A stretch of 64,000 nucleotides of DNA. Source: Carnobacteriaceae bacterium zg-84. GTDB lineage: Bacteria > Bacillota > Bacilli > Lactobacillales > Aerococcaceae. The stretch lies in assembly GCA_013874835.1 (NCBI GenBank), contig CP059430.1:1692864-1756863 (forward strand). The letters are read 5' to 3'. Below the pieces are notes generated by a model that had not been told where the DNA came from, searched no databases, and was given only the letters and a program-made list of their open reading frames with translations. Made by a program: the position numbers and the translations under genes. Positions 17,575-26,020 of this stretch are shown in pieces. Within the stretch, counting starts at the first letter, position 1; every line of letters starts with the position of its first letter.

Positions 17575-20205
17575 TTATTTTAATAATTCAATTACTTTTG
17601 CTAAAGCATCTTTGACACCTGCAGGATTTTTACCACCAGCTTGTGCCATATCTGGACGACCTCCACCGCCACCTGCCACAAGTGGAGCAATTTGTTTGAT
17701 TAAATCTCCTGCTTTCACGCCTTTTTCATTGGCTTTTTTATTTGCGGCAACAAGCAAGTTCACTTTGTCATCTTGTACTGTAGCAACTACAAAGACATCT
17801 GAACTATCTTTTTCTTTCCATGTATCTGCTAGTCCTCTTAATGCATTCATATCTTTATTTGGTGTTTCCACTGCAATGATACGTAAATCATGGTAGACTT
17901 GTACATTATCAAATAAAGCATTTGATTCTTGCTTCAATAATTTTGCTTTTAATGATTCTAGTTCTGAACGCAATTCTTTTTGTTCTTGTAATAATTGTCC
18001 AACACGTGTTGGTACATCCATCACAGAAGATTTTACTGTTTTTGCTGTGTCAACAAGTGTACGTTCAAAGCTATTTAATAGTTCATATGCTTCTTGACTT
18101 GTAACAGCTTCAATACGTCTTGTTCCTGCACCGATACCTGATTCGGATACAATTTGGAATAAACCAATTTCTTGTGTGTTGCCTACATGAATACCACCAC
18201 ATAATTCAATCGAATAACCACCAATATTGACAACACGTACTACTTTACCATATTTTTCACCAAAGAGTGCCATTGCTCCCATTGATTTAGCTGTGTCAAC
18301 ATCTGTTTCAATCGTCACAACATCTAATGCTTCCCAAATTTTTTCGTTAACAATACGTTCCATTTGTTTTAGTTCTTCTGGTGTAACTTGTCCAAAGTGT
18401 GTAAAGTCAAATCGTAAATAAGTTGGAGAAACATAAGAACCTGCTTGATTAGCATGCGTGCCTAATACATCTTTTAAGGCTTTGTGCAATAAGTGTGTCG
18501 CTGTATGGTTGTTCGTGATTTTACGGCGACGTGCTTTATCAACAACTAATTTGTACTGTGTGCCAACGTGTAGTGGTAACACTACTTTAACACTATGCAT
18601 TGGTTGTCCATTTGGTGCTTTTTTCACATTTTCAACAATCGCAACAACTTGTCCGTCCATTGTTTCCACAACACCCGTATCAGCAACTTGTCCTCCCATT
18701 TCAGCATAAAATGGTGTTGTTGAGAAGAACACATTTGCATATTGTTCAGCATCTACGTTATCCACTTGTTCGTTATGACAAACAATCGCATTTAATTCTC
18801 CTATTGCTTCATGTGTTTGATAACCAACAAACTCACTTGGCACATGAATTGATGTATATACTTCAGATTGAATAGCCATTGATTCTTCTTTTTGACGAGC
18901 CGCTCTAGCACGTTCACGTTGTTCGTTCATCGCAATGTCAAATTCTTCTGTATTCACTGTGAATTGATGTTCACTTGCATATTCTTGCGTTAATTCCAAT
19001 GGGAAACCATATGTATCATATAATTTAAAGGCTTCTCGTCCAGATACAACCGTTTCTTTGTTCTCATCCATATTTTTGAAAATATGTTGTAATAATTCTA
19101 ATCCACCATTAATTGTTTCGTGGAATTTTTCTTCTTCAGATCCGATTACTTTTTGAATAAAGGCTGTTTTTTCAACAATTTCTGGATAGAATGCACCCAT
19201 AATTTCCGCAACAACTGGAACTAAGTCTTTCATAAAAGTGTGGTGAATACCTAATTTTTGTCCGTGCATAACAGAACGACGAATTAAACGACGTAAAATA
19301 TAGCCGCGCCCTTCATTTGATGGCAATGCTCCATCTCCAATCGCAAAACTTACAGCACGAACATGGTCCGCAATCACTTTAAATGATGTGTCTGTCGTTT
19401 TATTATCACCATATTGAATAGAAGTTAATGTACCAATTTTGTCAATAATTGGTTTGAATAAGTCTGTTTCAAAATTTGTTGGTGTATCTTGTAAAACAGA
19501 TGTTACACGTTCTAATCCCATACCCGTATCAATATTTTTACGTGGCAGTGGTTGATATGTATCATCTGGCATGTGGTTAAACTCAGAAAATACCAAGTTC
19601 CAAATTTCTAAATAACGTTCATTTTCACCACCAGGGTAGTTTTCTGGATCATCTTCAGGTATATCCAAATATTTTTCTCCACGGTCATAGAAAATTTCAG
19701 TACATGGTCCGCATGGCCCTGCACCAATATCCCAAAAATTATCTTCGAATGGTACTAAATGTGAACCATCAAAATTTGGTTGTTTTTTCCAAATATTTGG
19801 TGTTTCTGTATCTTCTGGATAATATGTTGCGTATAATTTTTCAGGTTCAAAACCTAACCATTTTTCATCTGTTAAAAATTCCCACGCCCATGAAATAGCC
19901 TCTTCCTTGAAATATTCTCCAATAGACCAATTCCCTAACATTTCAAATAGTGTGTGGTGACGTGCTGTTACCCCTACATTTTCAATATCATTTGTACGAA
20001 TACATTTTTGTGCATTTGCCAAACGTGGTGTGTTTGGTACTTCTGTTCCGTCAAAATATTTTTTTAACGGTGCCACACCTGCGTTAATCCATAATAATGT
20101 TGGATCATTGACTGGGATTAAAGACGCACTTGGAATAATCTCATGTTGTTTTGATGCAAAAAAGTCTAAATATTTTTGACGTATTTCTTTACTTGTTAAA
20201 ACCAT
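17575..20205 (-). CDS. alaS: Alanyl-tRNA synthetase
   Basis: 876 residues, normal length for the bacterial enzyme, which charges tRNA-Ala. The class II catalytic domain is N-terminal (GVAPLKKYF, MLGNWSIGEYF, TGMGLERV). The editing domain has the zinc motif HTATHLLH and the distal CGGIHV. The C-terminal C-Ala domain ends in the glycine-rich VAGGGGGRPDMAQAGG. A strong GGAGG ribosome site precedes the ATG. The transcript starts about 230 nt upstream and carries an alanine T-box, so expression rises when uncharged tRNA-Ala accumulates. Confidence 0.97.
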   Translation of the reverse strand: MVLTSKEIRQKYLDFFASKQHEIIPSASLIPVNDPTLLWINAGVAPLKKYFDGTEVPNTPRLANAQKCIRTNDIENVGVTARHHTLFEMLGNWSIGEYFKEEAISWAWEFLTDEKWLGFEPEKLYATYYPEDTETPNIWKKQPNFDGSHLVPFEDNFWDIGAGPCGPCTEIFYDRGEKYLDIPEDDPENYPGGENERYLEIWNLVFSEFNHMPDDTYQPLPRKNIDTGMGLERVTSVLQDTPTNFETDLFKPIIDKIGTLTSIQYGDNKTTDTSFKVIADHVRAVSFAIGDGALPSNEGRGYILRRLIRRSVMHGQKLGIHHTFMKDLVPVVAEIMGAFYPEIVEKTAFIQKVIGSEEEKFHETINGGLELLQHIFKNMDENKETVVSGREAFKLYDTYGFPLELTQEYASEHQFTVNTEEFDIAMNEQRERARAARQKEESMAIQSEVYTSIHVPSEFVGYQTHEAIGELNAIVCHNEQVDNVDAEQYANVFFSTTPFYAEMGGQVADTGVVETMDGQVVAIVENVKKAPNGQPMHSVKVVLPLHVGTQYKLVVDKARRRKITNNHTATHLLHKALKDVLGTHANQAGSYVSPTYLRFDFTHFGQVTPEELKQMERIVNEKIWEALDVVTIETDVDTAKSMGAMALFGEKYGKVVRVVNIGGYSIELCGGIHVGNTQEIGLFQIVSESGIGAGTRRIEAVTSQEAYELLNSFERTLVDTAKTVKSSVMDVPTRVGQLLQEQKELRSELESLKAKLLKQESNALFDNVQVYHDLRIIAVETPNKDMNALRGLADTWKEKDSSDVFVVATVQDDKVNLLVAANKKANEKGVKAGDLIKQIAPLVAGGGGGRPDMAQAGGKNPAGVKDALAKVIELLK

Positions 20206-20215
20206 TTTTTCCTCC

Positions 20216-20437
20216 TAAATTAAATAAAGTGCACCTTGCATGTAGGGGCACTTCCGCACGGTTCCACCCTACTTGCAATGCACACTTTCGTTCATTACAT
20301 CTCTTCATGCCGATAACGTTGGCAAACGGTCATATTTCTATAACATCTTTATCTCGGGTAGCATTGTATCCGTGCTTTCTTTCACCACTCAAAAGCTCTC
20401 TAAATTGTCTACAACATGTCCCTCAACTTACCGCTTG
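20216..20437 (-). promoter_or_regulatory. Alanine T-box riboswitch
   Basis: The conserved T-box AGGGTGGAACCG is on the minus strand within 20255-20270. It is followed by a long stem that can act as terminator: GTAGGG-side bases around 20266-20290 pair with CCCCTAC...GTGCAC at 20228-20248. Upstream, the Stem I region has an apparent specifier codon GCT (20360-20362, alanine) followed by A, matching the gene controlled. Terminator/antiterminator choice depends on the acceptor end of uncharged tRNA-Ala. The T-run after the stem is weak. Confidence 0.93.
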
Positions 20438-20466
20438 AGTATAAAAGATTTCTTTGCTTTCGTCAA
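20438..20466 (-). promoter_or_regulatory. alaS promoter
   Basis: -35 TTGACG (20461-20466), 17-bp spacer, -10 TATACT (20438-20443), just upstream of the T-box leader. Confidence 0.85.
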
Positions 20467-20759
20467 TAGAAAATAGTTTTTTAACACATGAATAATGGAT
20501 TTTTTTCAAAGACGTAGACTATAAAAAATACCCTAAGCATGAGAAATTCTCCGCTCGTGAAAATTATCATAAAAAACCAACAACTTCATCAACTGGTTGT
20601 CATATTTATAGCTATACCATCTATTTTCTATTTTAAAAATAGTGTGTTTTAAAAAGTAATTCTTTTTTGAAAGATATTGATTTTAATCTTTTTTTAATTT
20701 ATTATTAAATATAGCAAATATGCATTAGCACTAACTACACACAATATTCAAAATTTTAG

Positions 20760-20986
20760 TGTAATTTTAAAGATGAAAACAAGAGCTCTAGTACTAGCAG
20801 ATTTGTTAACAAATACGGAATTTCTAAAGTTAGTGATAGAATAGGTAATTATACTTCTACCTCATATACATTGGTAAGAGATAGAGCTGTGAATAGTAAA
20901 GCAGGACACATGGAGGCAGTTTTTGGAAACTATATGACAAATACGAAAATAGAGTAGGTCCTTTTGACAGAAATGGCATTGGCTAA
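20760..20986 (+). pseudogene. Remnant of a polymorphic-toxin C-terminal tail
   Basis: No start codon. An in-frame stop (20757-20759) precedes an open stretch reading SSSTSRFVNKYGISKVSD and later LVRDRAVNSKAG. The neighbouring frame then continues with THGGSFWKLYDKYENRVG and PFDRNGIG before a stop at 20984-20986. The HGGSxWKLYD ending is typical of the last residues of several contact-dependent or LXG/WXG-type toxins. One frameshift near 20910-20925 would join the two parts. The 5' part of the toxin gene is missing. It lies directly before three small genes placed like immunity genes. Confidence 0.65.
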
Positions 20987-21017
20987 ACCTCTAATCCCGA
21001 CAAGAAAGGAAACAAAG

Positions 21018-21458
21018 ATGATTGAAATAGGCACGTATCGTGTACAGCTTGATGATGACTCTTGTTGTCTTTTTGATGAAAAACAACATCACTACACGAT
21101 TATCAATAAACAACTTCCCAAGATTTATGCTACTATTAAAAAAAATCAAGGTGTAGAGATACAACTATACACTCAAGCAACATTAAACATAAAACAAAAT
21201 GTGATATATCTCATATTTGACCCTGATATTTATAGTACACCGAGAATAGAAAAACCAAAAATACATACCTTTTGCGAACACGACGATTTTCGTTATACCG
21301 ACTATTTACATGTCGTATTAGGAAAACACACACTTGTGACAAGCAAAGACGAAACAGTCGTGTATGCCATTTTAACAAAACACGAAGAAGAAAAAATCAT
21401 TGTCAATCATGCACAGTTGACATACGTGGTGTCTGACAATTATCTATTGATAAAATAA
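21018..21458 (+). CDS. Small cytoplasmic immunity-like protein (first of three)
   Basis: 146 residues, no signal or membrane segment, alternating hydrophobic/charged residues suggesting beta sheet. It seems to hold two weakly similar halves, each of the kind found singly in the next two genes (YRVQLDDDSCCLFDEKQ; YLHVVLGKHTLVTSKDE). The start at 21018 was chosen because AAGGAAA precedes it; the longer frame would overlap the toxin remnant. I do not recognise a named family. Position after a toxin tail suggests an immunity function (inference). Confidence 0.65.
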   Translation: MIEIGTYRVQLDDDSCCLFDEKQHHYTIINKQLPKIYATIKKNQGVEIQLYTQATLNIKQNVIYLIFDPDIYSTPRIEKPKIHTFCEHDDFRYTDYLHVVLGKHTLVTSKDETVVYAILTKHEEEKIIVNHAQLTYVVSDNYLLIK

Positions 21459-21468
21459 AGGAGATTAC

Positions 21469-21699
21469 ATGAAAGAAAGATTGTCTTGTTTTGGATACAC
21501 ATTTATTATTTCAAATACATCTACATATACGTATGATGAAAAAAAACAAATGCTCGTTTTTTTCGATGAAAAAGAACCACATATTTGCCTTGTGATTGCT
21601 TACCACGCTGATACAGACGCATTGGACATCAAGGGAAATTATATGGCTTGTGATATAAAAGGAAAAGACATATACATTCGAGCAAAATGGGAAGCATGA
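21469..21699 (+). CDS. Small cytoplasmic immunity-like protein (second of three)
   Basis: 76 residues, preceded by AAGGAG at good spacing and 10 bp after the previous gene. The pattern FGYTF, YTYDEKKQ, and a long beta-rich segment (HICLVIAYHADTDAL) is shared with the third gene (FGYTLRFDD, YIFDKEKQ, ACFILKYNTDTQTL), so the two are paralogues. No catalytic motif is evident. The likely role is binding and neutralising a toxin domain, inferred only from context. Confidence 0.68.
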   Translation: MKERLSCFGYTFIISNTSTYTYDEKKQMLVFFDEKEPHICLVIAYHADTDALDIKGNYMACDIKGKDIYIRAKWEA

Positions 21700-21710
21700 A
21701 AGGAGATTAG

Positions 21711-21962
21711 ATGAATACTTATACAGAATGCCAAGCTTTTGGGTATACTCTAAGATTTGACGACACACTCAATTATATTTTTGATAAAGAAAAACAAAGC
21801 ATGGTTATCACGGATAAAAACATGACAGAAGCATGCTTTATATTAAAGTATAACACTGATACACAAACCCTTATAACCCAGCCAATATGGAATATGCATT
21901 ATACAATACAAGGGCATACGATACATTTTTATGGTTATTCTGAAGAACATTTCTTTGTATAG
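21711..21962 (+). CDS. Small cytoplasmic immunity-like protein (third of three)
   Basis: 83 residues with an AAGGAG ribosome site 11 bp after the previous stop. Clear paralogue of the 76-residue protein upstream over nearly its whole length, with divergence at the C-terminus. Soluble, beta-rich prediction, no export signal. The tandem duplication and drift of three such genes is the pattern left when immunity genes accumulate against variant toxins. Confidence 0.68.
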   Translation: MNTYTECQAFGYTLRFDDTLNYIFDKEKQSMVITDKNMTEACFILKYNTDTQTLITQPIWNMHYTIQGHTIHFYGYSEEHFFV

Positions 21963-22032
21963 TACCATCTATATAGACATATTAACAATACATACTGTAA
22001 AAAGTGGCTGACCCAAAAGTTAACCTATAGGG

Positions 22033-22069
22033 AAACCGGAGACAATCGAATGTCGATTATCTCCGGTTT
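22033..22069 (+). terminator. Terminator-like hairpin after the immunity-like genes
   Basis: AAACCGGAGA (22033-22042) pairs with TCTCCGGTTT (22060-22069), with an inner ATCGA/TCGAT stem; a weak T-rich tail follows. Confidence 0.7.
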
Positions 22070-22074
22070 ATTAT

Positions 22075-22104
22075 GGTTCTGCGTTAAATCGTATTGGTAG
22101 AGAG
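22075..22104 (+). repeat. Decayed ISL3-type left end
   Basis: GGTTCTGCGTTAAATCGTAT, then TGGTAGAGAG, matches the right-end consensus of the intact element at 58718-60194 in most positions (GGCTCTTCGTCAAATTGTGT, then TGGTGGAGAG). It is oriented as a left end and pairs with the right-end-like copy near 23273-23298. Confidence 0.6.
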
Positions 22105-22110
22105 TAATAA

Positions 22111-22233
22111 ATAACACTAAGAGAATTGAAAACACATTACGAGGTAATCCAAAATACTCAGAGTCATTTATATATTGGTGATTTTTATCCTCCAACAACA
22201 TTTATTAAAAATCTCATAATTGAATATATTTGA
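22111..22233 (+). pseudogene. Possible short coding remnant
   Basis: A 40-codon open frame without start codon (includes HLYIGDFYPPTTFIKNL) between the ISL3-like end and the 192-residue gene. It may be the 3' scrap of a lost gene; the family is not recognised. Confidence 0.2.
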
Positions 22234-22306
22234 TAAGTTATATTATATACCAAAATGAACTCTAATAAATATATCAAGTACAGTTCATTTATATATATCA
22301 AATTTC

Positions 22307-22885
22307 TTATTTACCAGTACAATTATCTTGAATTTGCTGTATCCCTAAAATAGCACTTCCAGCAGCAATTAAACTATTTCCAAATCTTTGTATATTTTCT
22401 TGAGAGAAACCTGTTCTTGCTATTGCCATAATAGCGGTAGCTGCTGCTTGAATACCTCCTGCTGCTGCAATGAAATTTTTTAATTTAATCAATAGCCCAA
22501 CACCTAAAGCAGTTGAACCTACAATAACAATAATCGCACCTACACATTTTGTAACACCCCAAATATCACCAAAAAAATCTCTAGAGCGATTATCAAAAGA
22601 ATATTTGTTATATTGATTTTTGATATTAAAATCTATACCATATTTAGAAAAATGTTTTTGTATAGCATCCATATTTTTACTATCTATAAGTTTTTGGTCT
22701 AATTTTTCAACAGCTTCAAATAACAAATTTATTTTTTCATTACTTAAATTTTCAATTCCATTTTTCTTAAGTTCACTTATATTATTATTTATGCTATAAT
22801 CAGCATATACTTTTAAAGGACTTATTGATAAAACAGAAAACAAACTAACTAACAAAATGAATTTACCTATAAATTTTTTTGACAT
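22307..22885 (-). CDS. Secreted Gly/Ala-rich protein, unknown (bacteriocin-like features)
   Basis: 192 residues. The start at 22885 is chosen because AAGGA lies 7 nt upstream and it yields a clean signal peptide (about 1-28, ending VYA). The mature N-terminal half is charged and helical (about 30-105). The C-terminal half is hydrophobic and rich in Gly, Ala and Ile (IIVIVGSTALGVGLL; FIAAAGGIQAAATAIM), with one Cys before and one near the end (DNCTGK), so a disulfide is possible. The hydrophobic glycine-rich half resembles pore-forming bacteriocin segments, but the protein is much longer and I do not recognise the family. It is divergent from a small membrane protein and lies between decayed ISL3 ends. 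Confidence 0.65.
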   Translation of the reverse strand: MSKKFIGKFILLVSLFSVLSISPLKVYADYSINNNISELKKNGIENLSNEKINLLFEAVEKLDQKLIDSKNMDAIQKHFSKYGIDFNIKNQYNKYSFDNRSRDFFGDIWGVTKCVGAIIVIVGSTALGVGLLIKLKNFIAAAGGIQAAATAIMAIARTGFSQENIQRFGNSLIAAGSAILGIQQIQDNCTGK

Positions 22886-22924
22886 ACTAATTCCTTCTTT
22901 CAATTTTTTGTTAAGGAGATTCAA

Positions 22925-23134
22925 ATGAAAAAAACAATATTACTTCTATCACTTACAATTTTCACAATATATTTCACTATACGTGGAATTGATAATGTTG
23001 CAAAAATATATTTACTATCGCTGATTTTATTAGGGCTTGCTCACACAACTAAAATCAAATATATTTTTGTCTTTTTTTGCATTATTACTTTCACGACACT
23101 CTTACTAACTATACAACTATTACTAAGGAATTAA
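22925..23134 (+). CDS. Small multi-pass membrane protein, unknown
   Basis: 69 residues, almost entirely hydrophobic, with two or three membrane helices (about 3-19, 27-42, 47-66) and basic loops. TTAAGGAG lies 6 nt before the ATG, an excellent ribosome site. Only 39 bp separate its start from that of the divergent secreted protein, so the two promoters must be compact or overlap. An immunity role for the neighbouring protein is conceivable but untested. Confidence 0.6.
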   Translation: MKKTILLLSLTIFTIYFTIRGIDNVAKIYLLSLILLGLAHTTKIKYIFVFFCIITFTTLLLTIQLLLRN

Positions 23135-23272
23135 TTTTTTACATTATTACCAATCCATTCTTTCTTTATTGTCATGACAACTTCCTTTTACACCTTTTTT
23201 TAACAAAAGTCAAGATATTTTTCTTAAAATTATTTAAAACGAATCATTTTTATAATAATAGATTTTTATCTT

Positions 23273-23298
23273 TCACGACACGATTTGACGAAGAACTT
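23273..23298 (-). repeat. Decayed ISL3-type right end
   Basis: On the minus strand it reads AGTTCTTCGTCAAATCGTGT CG, close to the ISL3 end consensus, and faces the copy at 22075. The flanking 8-bp segments (TTTATTAT and TAAAATAA) do not match, so a target duplication is not preserved. Confidence 0.6.
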
Positions 23299-23303
23299 AA
23301 AAT

Positions 23304-23339
23304 AACCCCAGAGAGAATCTGTCGATTCTCTCTGGGGTT
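23304..23339 (-). terminator. ezrA terminator
   Basis: A perfect 16-bp stem (23304-23319 with 23324-23339) with a 4-nt loop, 16 bp past the ezrA stop; the minus-strand side continues ATTTTAAG. Confidence 0.9.
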
Positions 23340-23355
23340 TCATATACTCGTTTGA

Positions 23356-25077
23356 TTATAAATAAACACGTCTATTTTTATCTTCTTGGTACAGTTTTTC
23401 AACACGTTGGACAGCACCTGCTTCCACTTTACTTAATGCATTAGCAACCGTTTGTTTTGCTTCGGCATATTTGTATTGGTGTTGGTATAAATTGATTGCT
23501 GTGTTAATAGCTTTTTCAATTGCGGCATGTTCCATACGATAACGGTTAGCATATTGAATGAGTTGTTCTGTTAAAACGGCATTGTCAATAATATTTTCAG
23601 TTGCTTCGTCAAGTTGCTCGACATCTTCTGTACATAGAGCAACATGTTCATCAATTTCTTTCATATTGATTTTAATGCGATTTAATTTTTCAGATAATGT
23701 TTCAATACGTTTCGTTGTAGCGAAGAATAAGTCTAAGTATGTTTTGGACAATCCTGGTAAATATTGTTTTTCTAACGCACGTTTCATATTGCGTAAATCG
23801 ACTTCAAACATATCTAACTGTTCACGTACATAACGTTCACGTTGACGCAAATCACCTAATTCTTTCATCAACGTTGCTTGTTCATTGTCAATTCGTGATA
23901 ATGTTTCAGCCAGTTCAATAAAATATTCTTTTACTGTTGAAAAGACAATATCATGATTTTCCAATAAAGATTGATAATGTTCTAAAGCCTCTGCCTCTTT
24001 GTCTAATTGGGCTTTATATTCTGCCACACGTTCTTCTTCATTATCCGTTAATTCATAGTTTTGTGAAATACGGTCAATTTCCAATGTCACATAACGATTA
24101 CTTTCAGAAATTTGTTTTAAGTGCGCATTTAAACGTACAGACGCTTTTTGAATGTACTCTTTTGCGTCAATTTCCTGTTCCATTACATTGTATAAACGTT
24201 CAATTTCTTTTTCAATATCTTGTTTTTTCTCTTTTGCAATACCGATATTTAAAGCTGTCACATCTTCTCTTGCTGAATCTATCAGATTCTCTAATGTTTC
24301 AATCGCTTTGTTTAAATCAATATCTTTAAATTTAAATTGTTGTTCTACTAAGCGTGCATGACCTTGCTTAATATCATCAAGTTGTTCTTTAAAATCTACG
24401 TCTACTAAATTGTAGAAGGCAGGTATCATTGGTAGAATTTCTTCTAAAGCAATGGTTTGTTTTTCTGCTTGCTTTAATACATCACGTGCCTCGATATAGT
24501 CCGCTTCTTCCATTAGAGTATCAAATTGTTGGAAAGATGCTTCAATATTGGACAAGCGCTCATCAATGGTTTCAAAAGCTTCTTTAAATTTCACACTATC
24601 TTTTAGCGCATTATTACGCAATGTTTTATAGTGTTCGCTAACCGCTTCAATTTCTTCGTGATTTTCTTTTTCACTGTCCACTAAACGTTGTAAAGCTTCA
24701 TCAATCTGAAACACATTTTTTTCTGCTTCATCAATCATTTCTCTGGCTTCATCAATCGCTCGACGAGATTTGAAAAATCTTAATTGATCGGCATATTGTT
24801 CTGCATCAGATAATCTTGTTTCAATATTTGGCAATACTTCTTTTACTTGTTCATCCCAACGTGCTTGCCAACTTTCAGACAAGCGTTTTGTTTGCCCACT
24901 TAAATGCATATTTTTTAATTTAATAATGATGTCATCTATTGGGATATCGAAAATAGCAACTTTTTGTTCATCTAATGCTGAAACAGCTTGAACTTGTTTG
25001 CCTTTCATAAAAAGTGCTACTCCATAACTTCCTAGTACAATCACGATTAGCACCAAAAATAATATCACAATACCCAT
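23356..25077 (-). CDS. ezrA: Septation ring formation regulator EzrA
   Basis: 573 residues. A single N-terminal membrane helix (about 2-22) is followed by a very long, charged, spectrin-like coiled-coil cytoplasmic region, the hallmark of EzrA. The protein modulates FtsZ ring assembly and links division to wall synthesis at mid-cell. The start at 25077 is preferred to 25125 because GGAGG precedes it and the membrane helix then starts at residue 2. It is monocistronic between its own terminator and yycJ. Confidence 0.93.
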   Translation of the reverse strand: MGIVILFLVLIVIVLGSYGVALFMKGKQVQAVSALDEQKVAIFDIPIDDIIIKLKNMHLSGQTKRLSESWQARWDEQVKEVLPNIETRLSDAEQYADQLRFFKSRRAIDEAREMIDEAEKNVFQIDEALQRLVDSEKENHEEIEAVSEHYKTLRNNALKDSVKFKEAFETIDERLSNIEASFQQFDTLMEEADYIEARDVLKQAEKQTIALEEILPMIPAFYNLVDVDFKEQLDDIKQGHARLVEQQFKFKDIDLNKAIETLENLIDSAREDVTALNIGIAKEKKQDIEKEIERLYNVMEQEIDAKEYIQKASVRLNAHLKQISESNRYVTLEIDRISQNYELTDNEEERVAEYKAQLDKEAEALEHYQSLLENHDIVFSTVKEYFIELAETLSRIDNEQATLMKELGDLRQRERYVREQLDMFEVDLRNMKRALEKQYLPGLSKTYLDLFFATTKRIETLSEKLNRIKINMKEIDEHVALCTEDVEQLDEATENIIDNAVLTEQLIQYANRYRMEHAAIEKAINTAINLYQHQYKYAEAKQTVANALSKVEAGAVQRVEKLYQEDKNRRVYL

Positions 25078-25203
25078 ATCAGTTCCTCCAACAATAATTC
25101 TATCTATATAATATAAAATTCTCACATATCCTAATTAGTATAACATTTTGTCACTATATAAAACAATAGAAAACATAACAAATAGGTAACAAAATGATAA
25201 CTT

Positions 25204-26007
25204 TTACAAGGTAAACAATGTCGTTGGTTCGTCTGGATCTGTATCACGAATGACAAAATCGTGATTGACAGCATGTCCTTTTTCTTTTAACACATGAGAA
25301 AAAGTTTCATTTGCCAATGTTTTTATATTATTTTCTTTACTCAAATGCCCTAAATAAATCTGTTTTGTATGGTACCCCAACATATCTGAAACAGCCAACG
25401 CCCCGTCTTCATTGGATAAATGCCCTTTATCACTTAAAATACGTTGTTTTGTTGACCATGGATAACTTCCTGCTCGTAATAAATCAACATCGTGGTTGCT
25501 CTCCATTAAATACGCTGTGGCATTCGTTAAAGCATCTCTTAAATATTGGCTAACATATCCTGTGTCGGTTAGCATGACAAAATTTTTGTGGTCTTTTTCA
25601 AAAGCATAAAACTGAGGAGCAATCGCATCGTGAGATACACCATAACTGATAATATCGACATCTCCCAATGTCATGCGTGTCCCCATTTTAAAAATATGTT
25701 TTTGCGACACGTCAATCTTACCAACCAATCTATCTAATTCTGTCCATGTTTTTTCATTGGCATAAATATCCATACCATATTTTCTAGCTAGAACACCTAC
25801 ACCGTGAATATGATCTTTATGTTCATGAGTCACAAAAATACAATCAACATCTGCAATATTGCGATTGATACGTTGTAATAGTTGTTCGATTTTTTTTCCA
25901 CTTAAGCCTGCATCTACTAAGATTTTCTTTTTTGGTGTTTCAATATAGGTCACATTCCCTGAACTACCACTTGCTAACATACTGATTTTCATTGTAAAAT
26001 CGTCCAC
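25204..26007 (-). CDS. yycJ: MBL-fold hydrolase YycJ/WalJ
   Basis: 267-residue metallo-beta-lactamase-fold protein with the metal motif VTHEHKDHIHG, LTDTGYVS and the later NHDVDLL and GHLSNED segments, matching YycJ/VicX, the last gene of most wal operons. Its role (possibly 5'-exonuclease-like, linked to DNA replication/division coordination) is not settled. The likely start is the GTG at 26007, with AGAGG 7 nt upstream; the ATG at 25992 is an alternative. 13 bp separate it from yycI. Confidence 0.92.
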   Translation of the reverse strand: MDDFTMKISMLASGSSGNVTYIETPKKKILVDAGLSGKKIEQLLQRINRNIADVDCIFVTHEHKDHIHGVGVLARKYGMDIYANEKTWTELDRLVGKIDVSQKHIFKMGTRMTLGDVDIISYGVSHDAIAPQFYAFEKDHKNFVMLTDTGYVSQYLRDALTNATAYLMESNHDVDLLRAGSYPWSTKQRILSDKGHLSNEDGALAVSDMLGYHTKQIYLGHLSKENNIKTLANETFSHVLKEKGHAVNHDFVIRDTDPDEPTTLFTL

Positions 26008-26020
26008 TATATGACCTCTT

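Noticed and set aside
20964-21017. Longer N-terminus for the first immunity-like gene
   Set aside because: The extra codons overlap the toxin-tail frame, and a good ribosome site lies before the ATG at 21018.
23937-24329. 130-codon frame opposite ezrA
   Set aside because: Antisense shadow of a long coiled-coil gene; no ribosome site and no recognisable domain.
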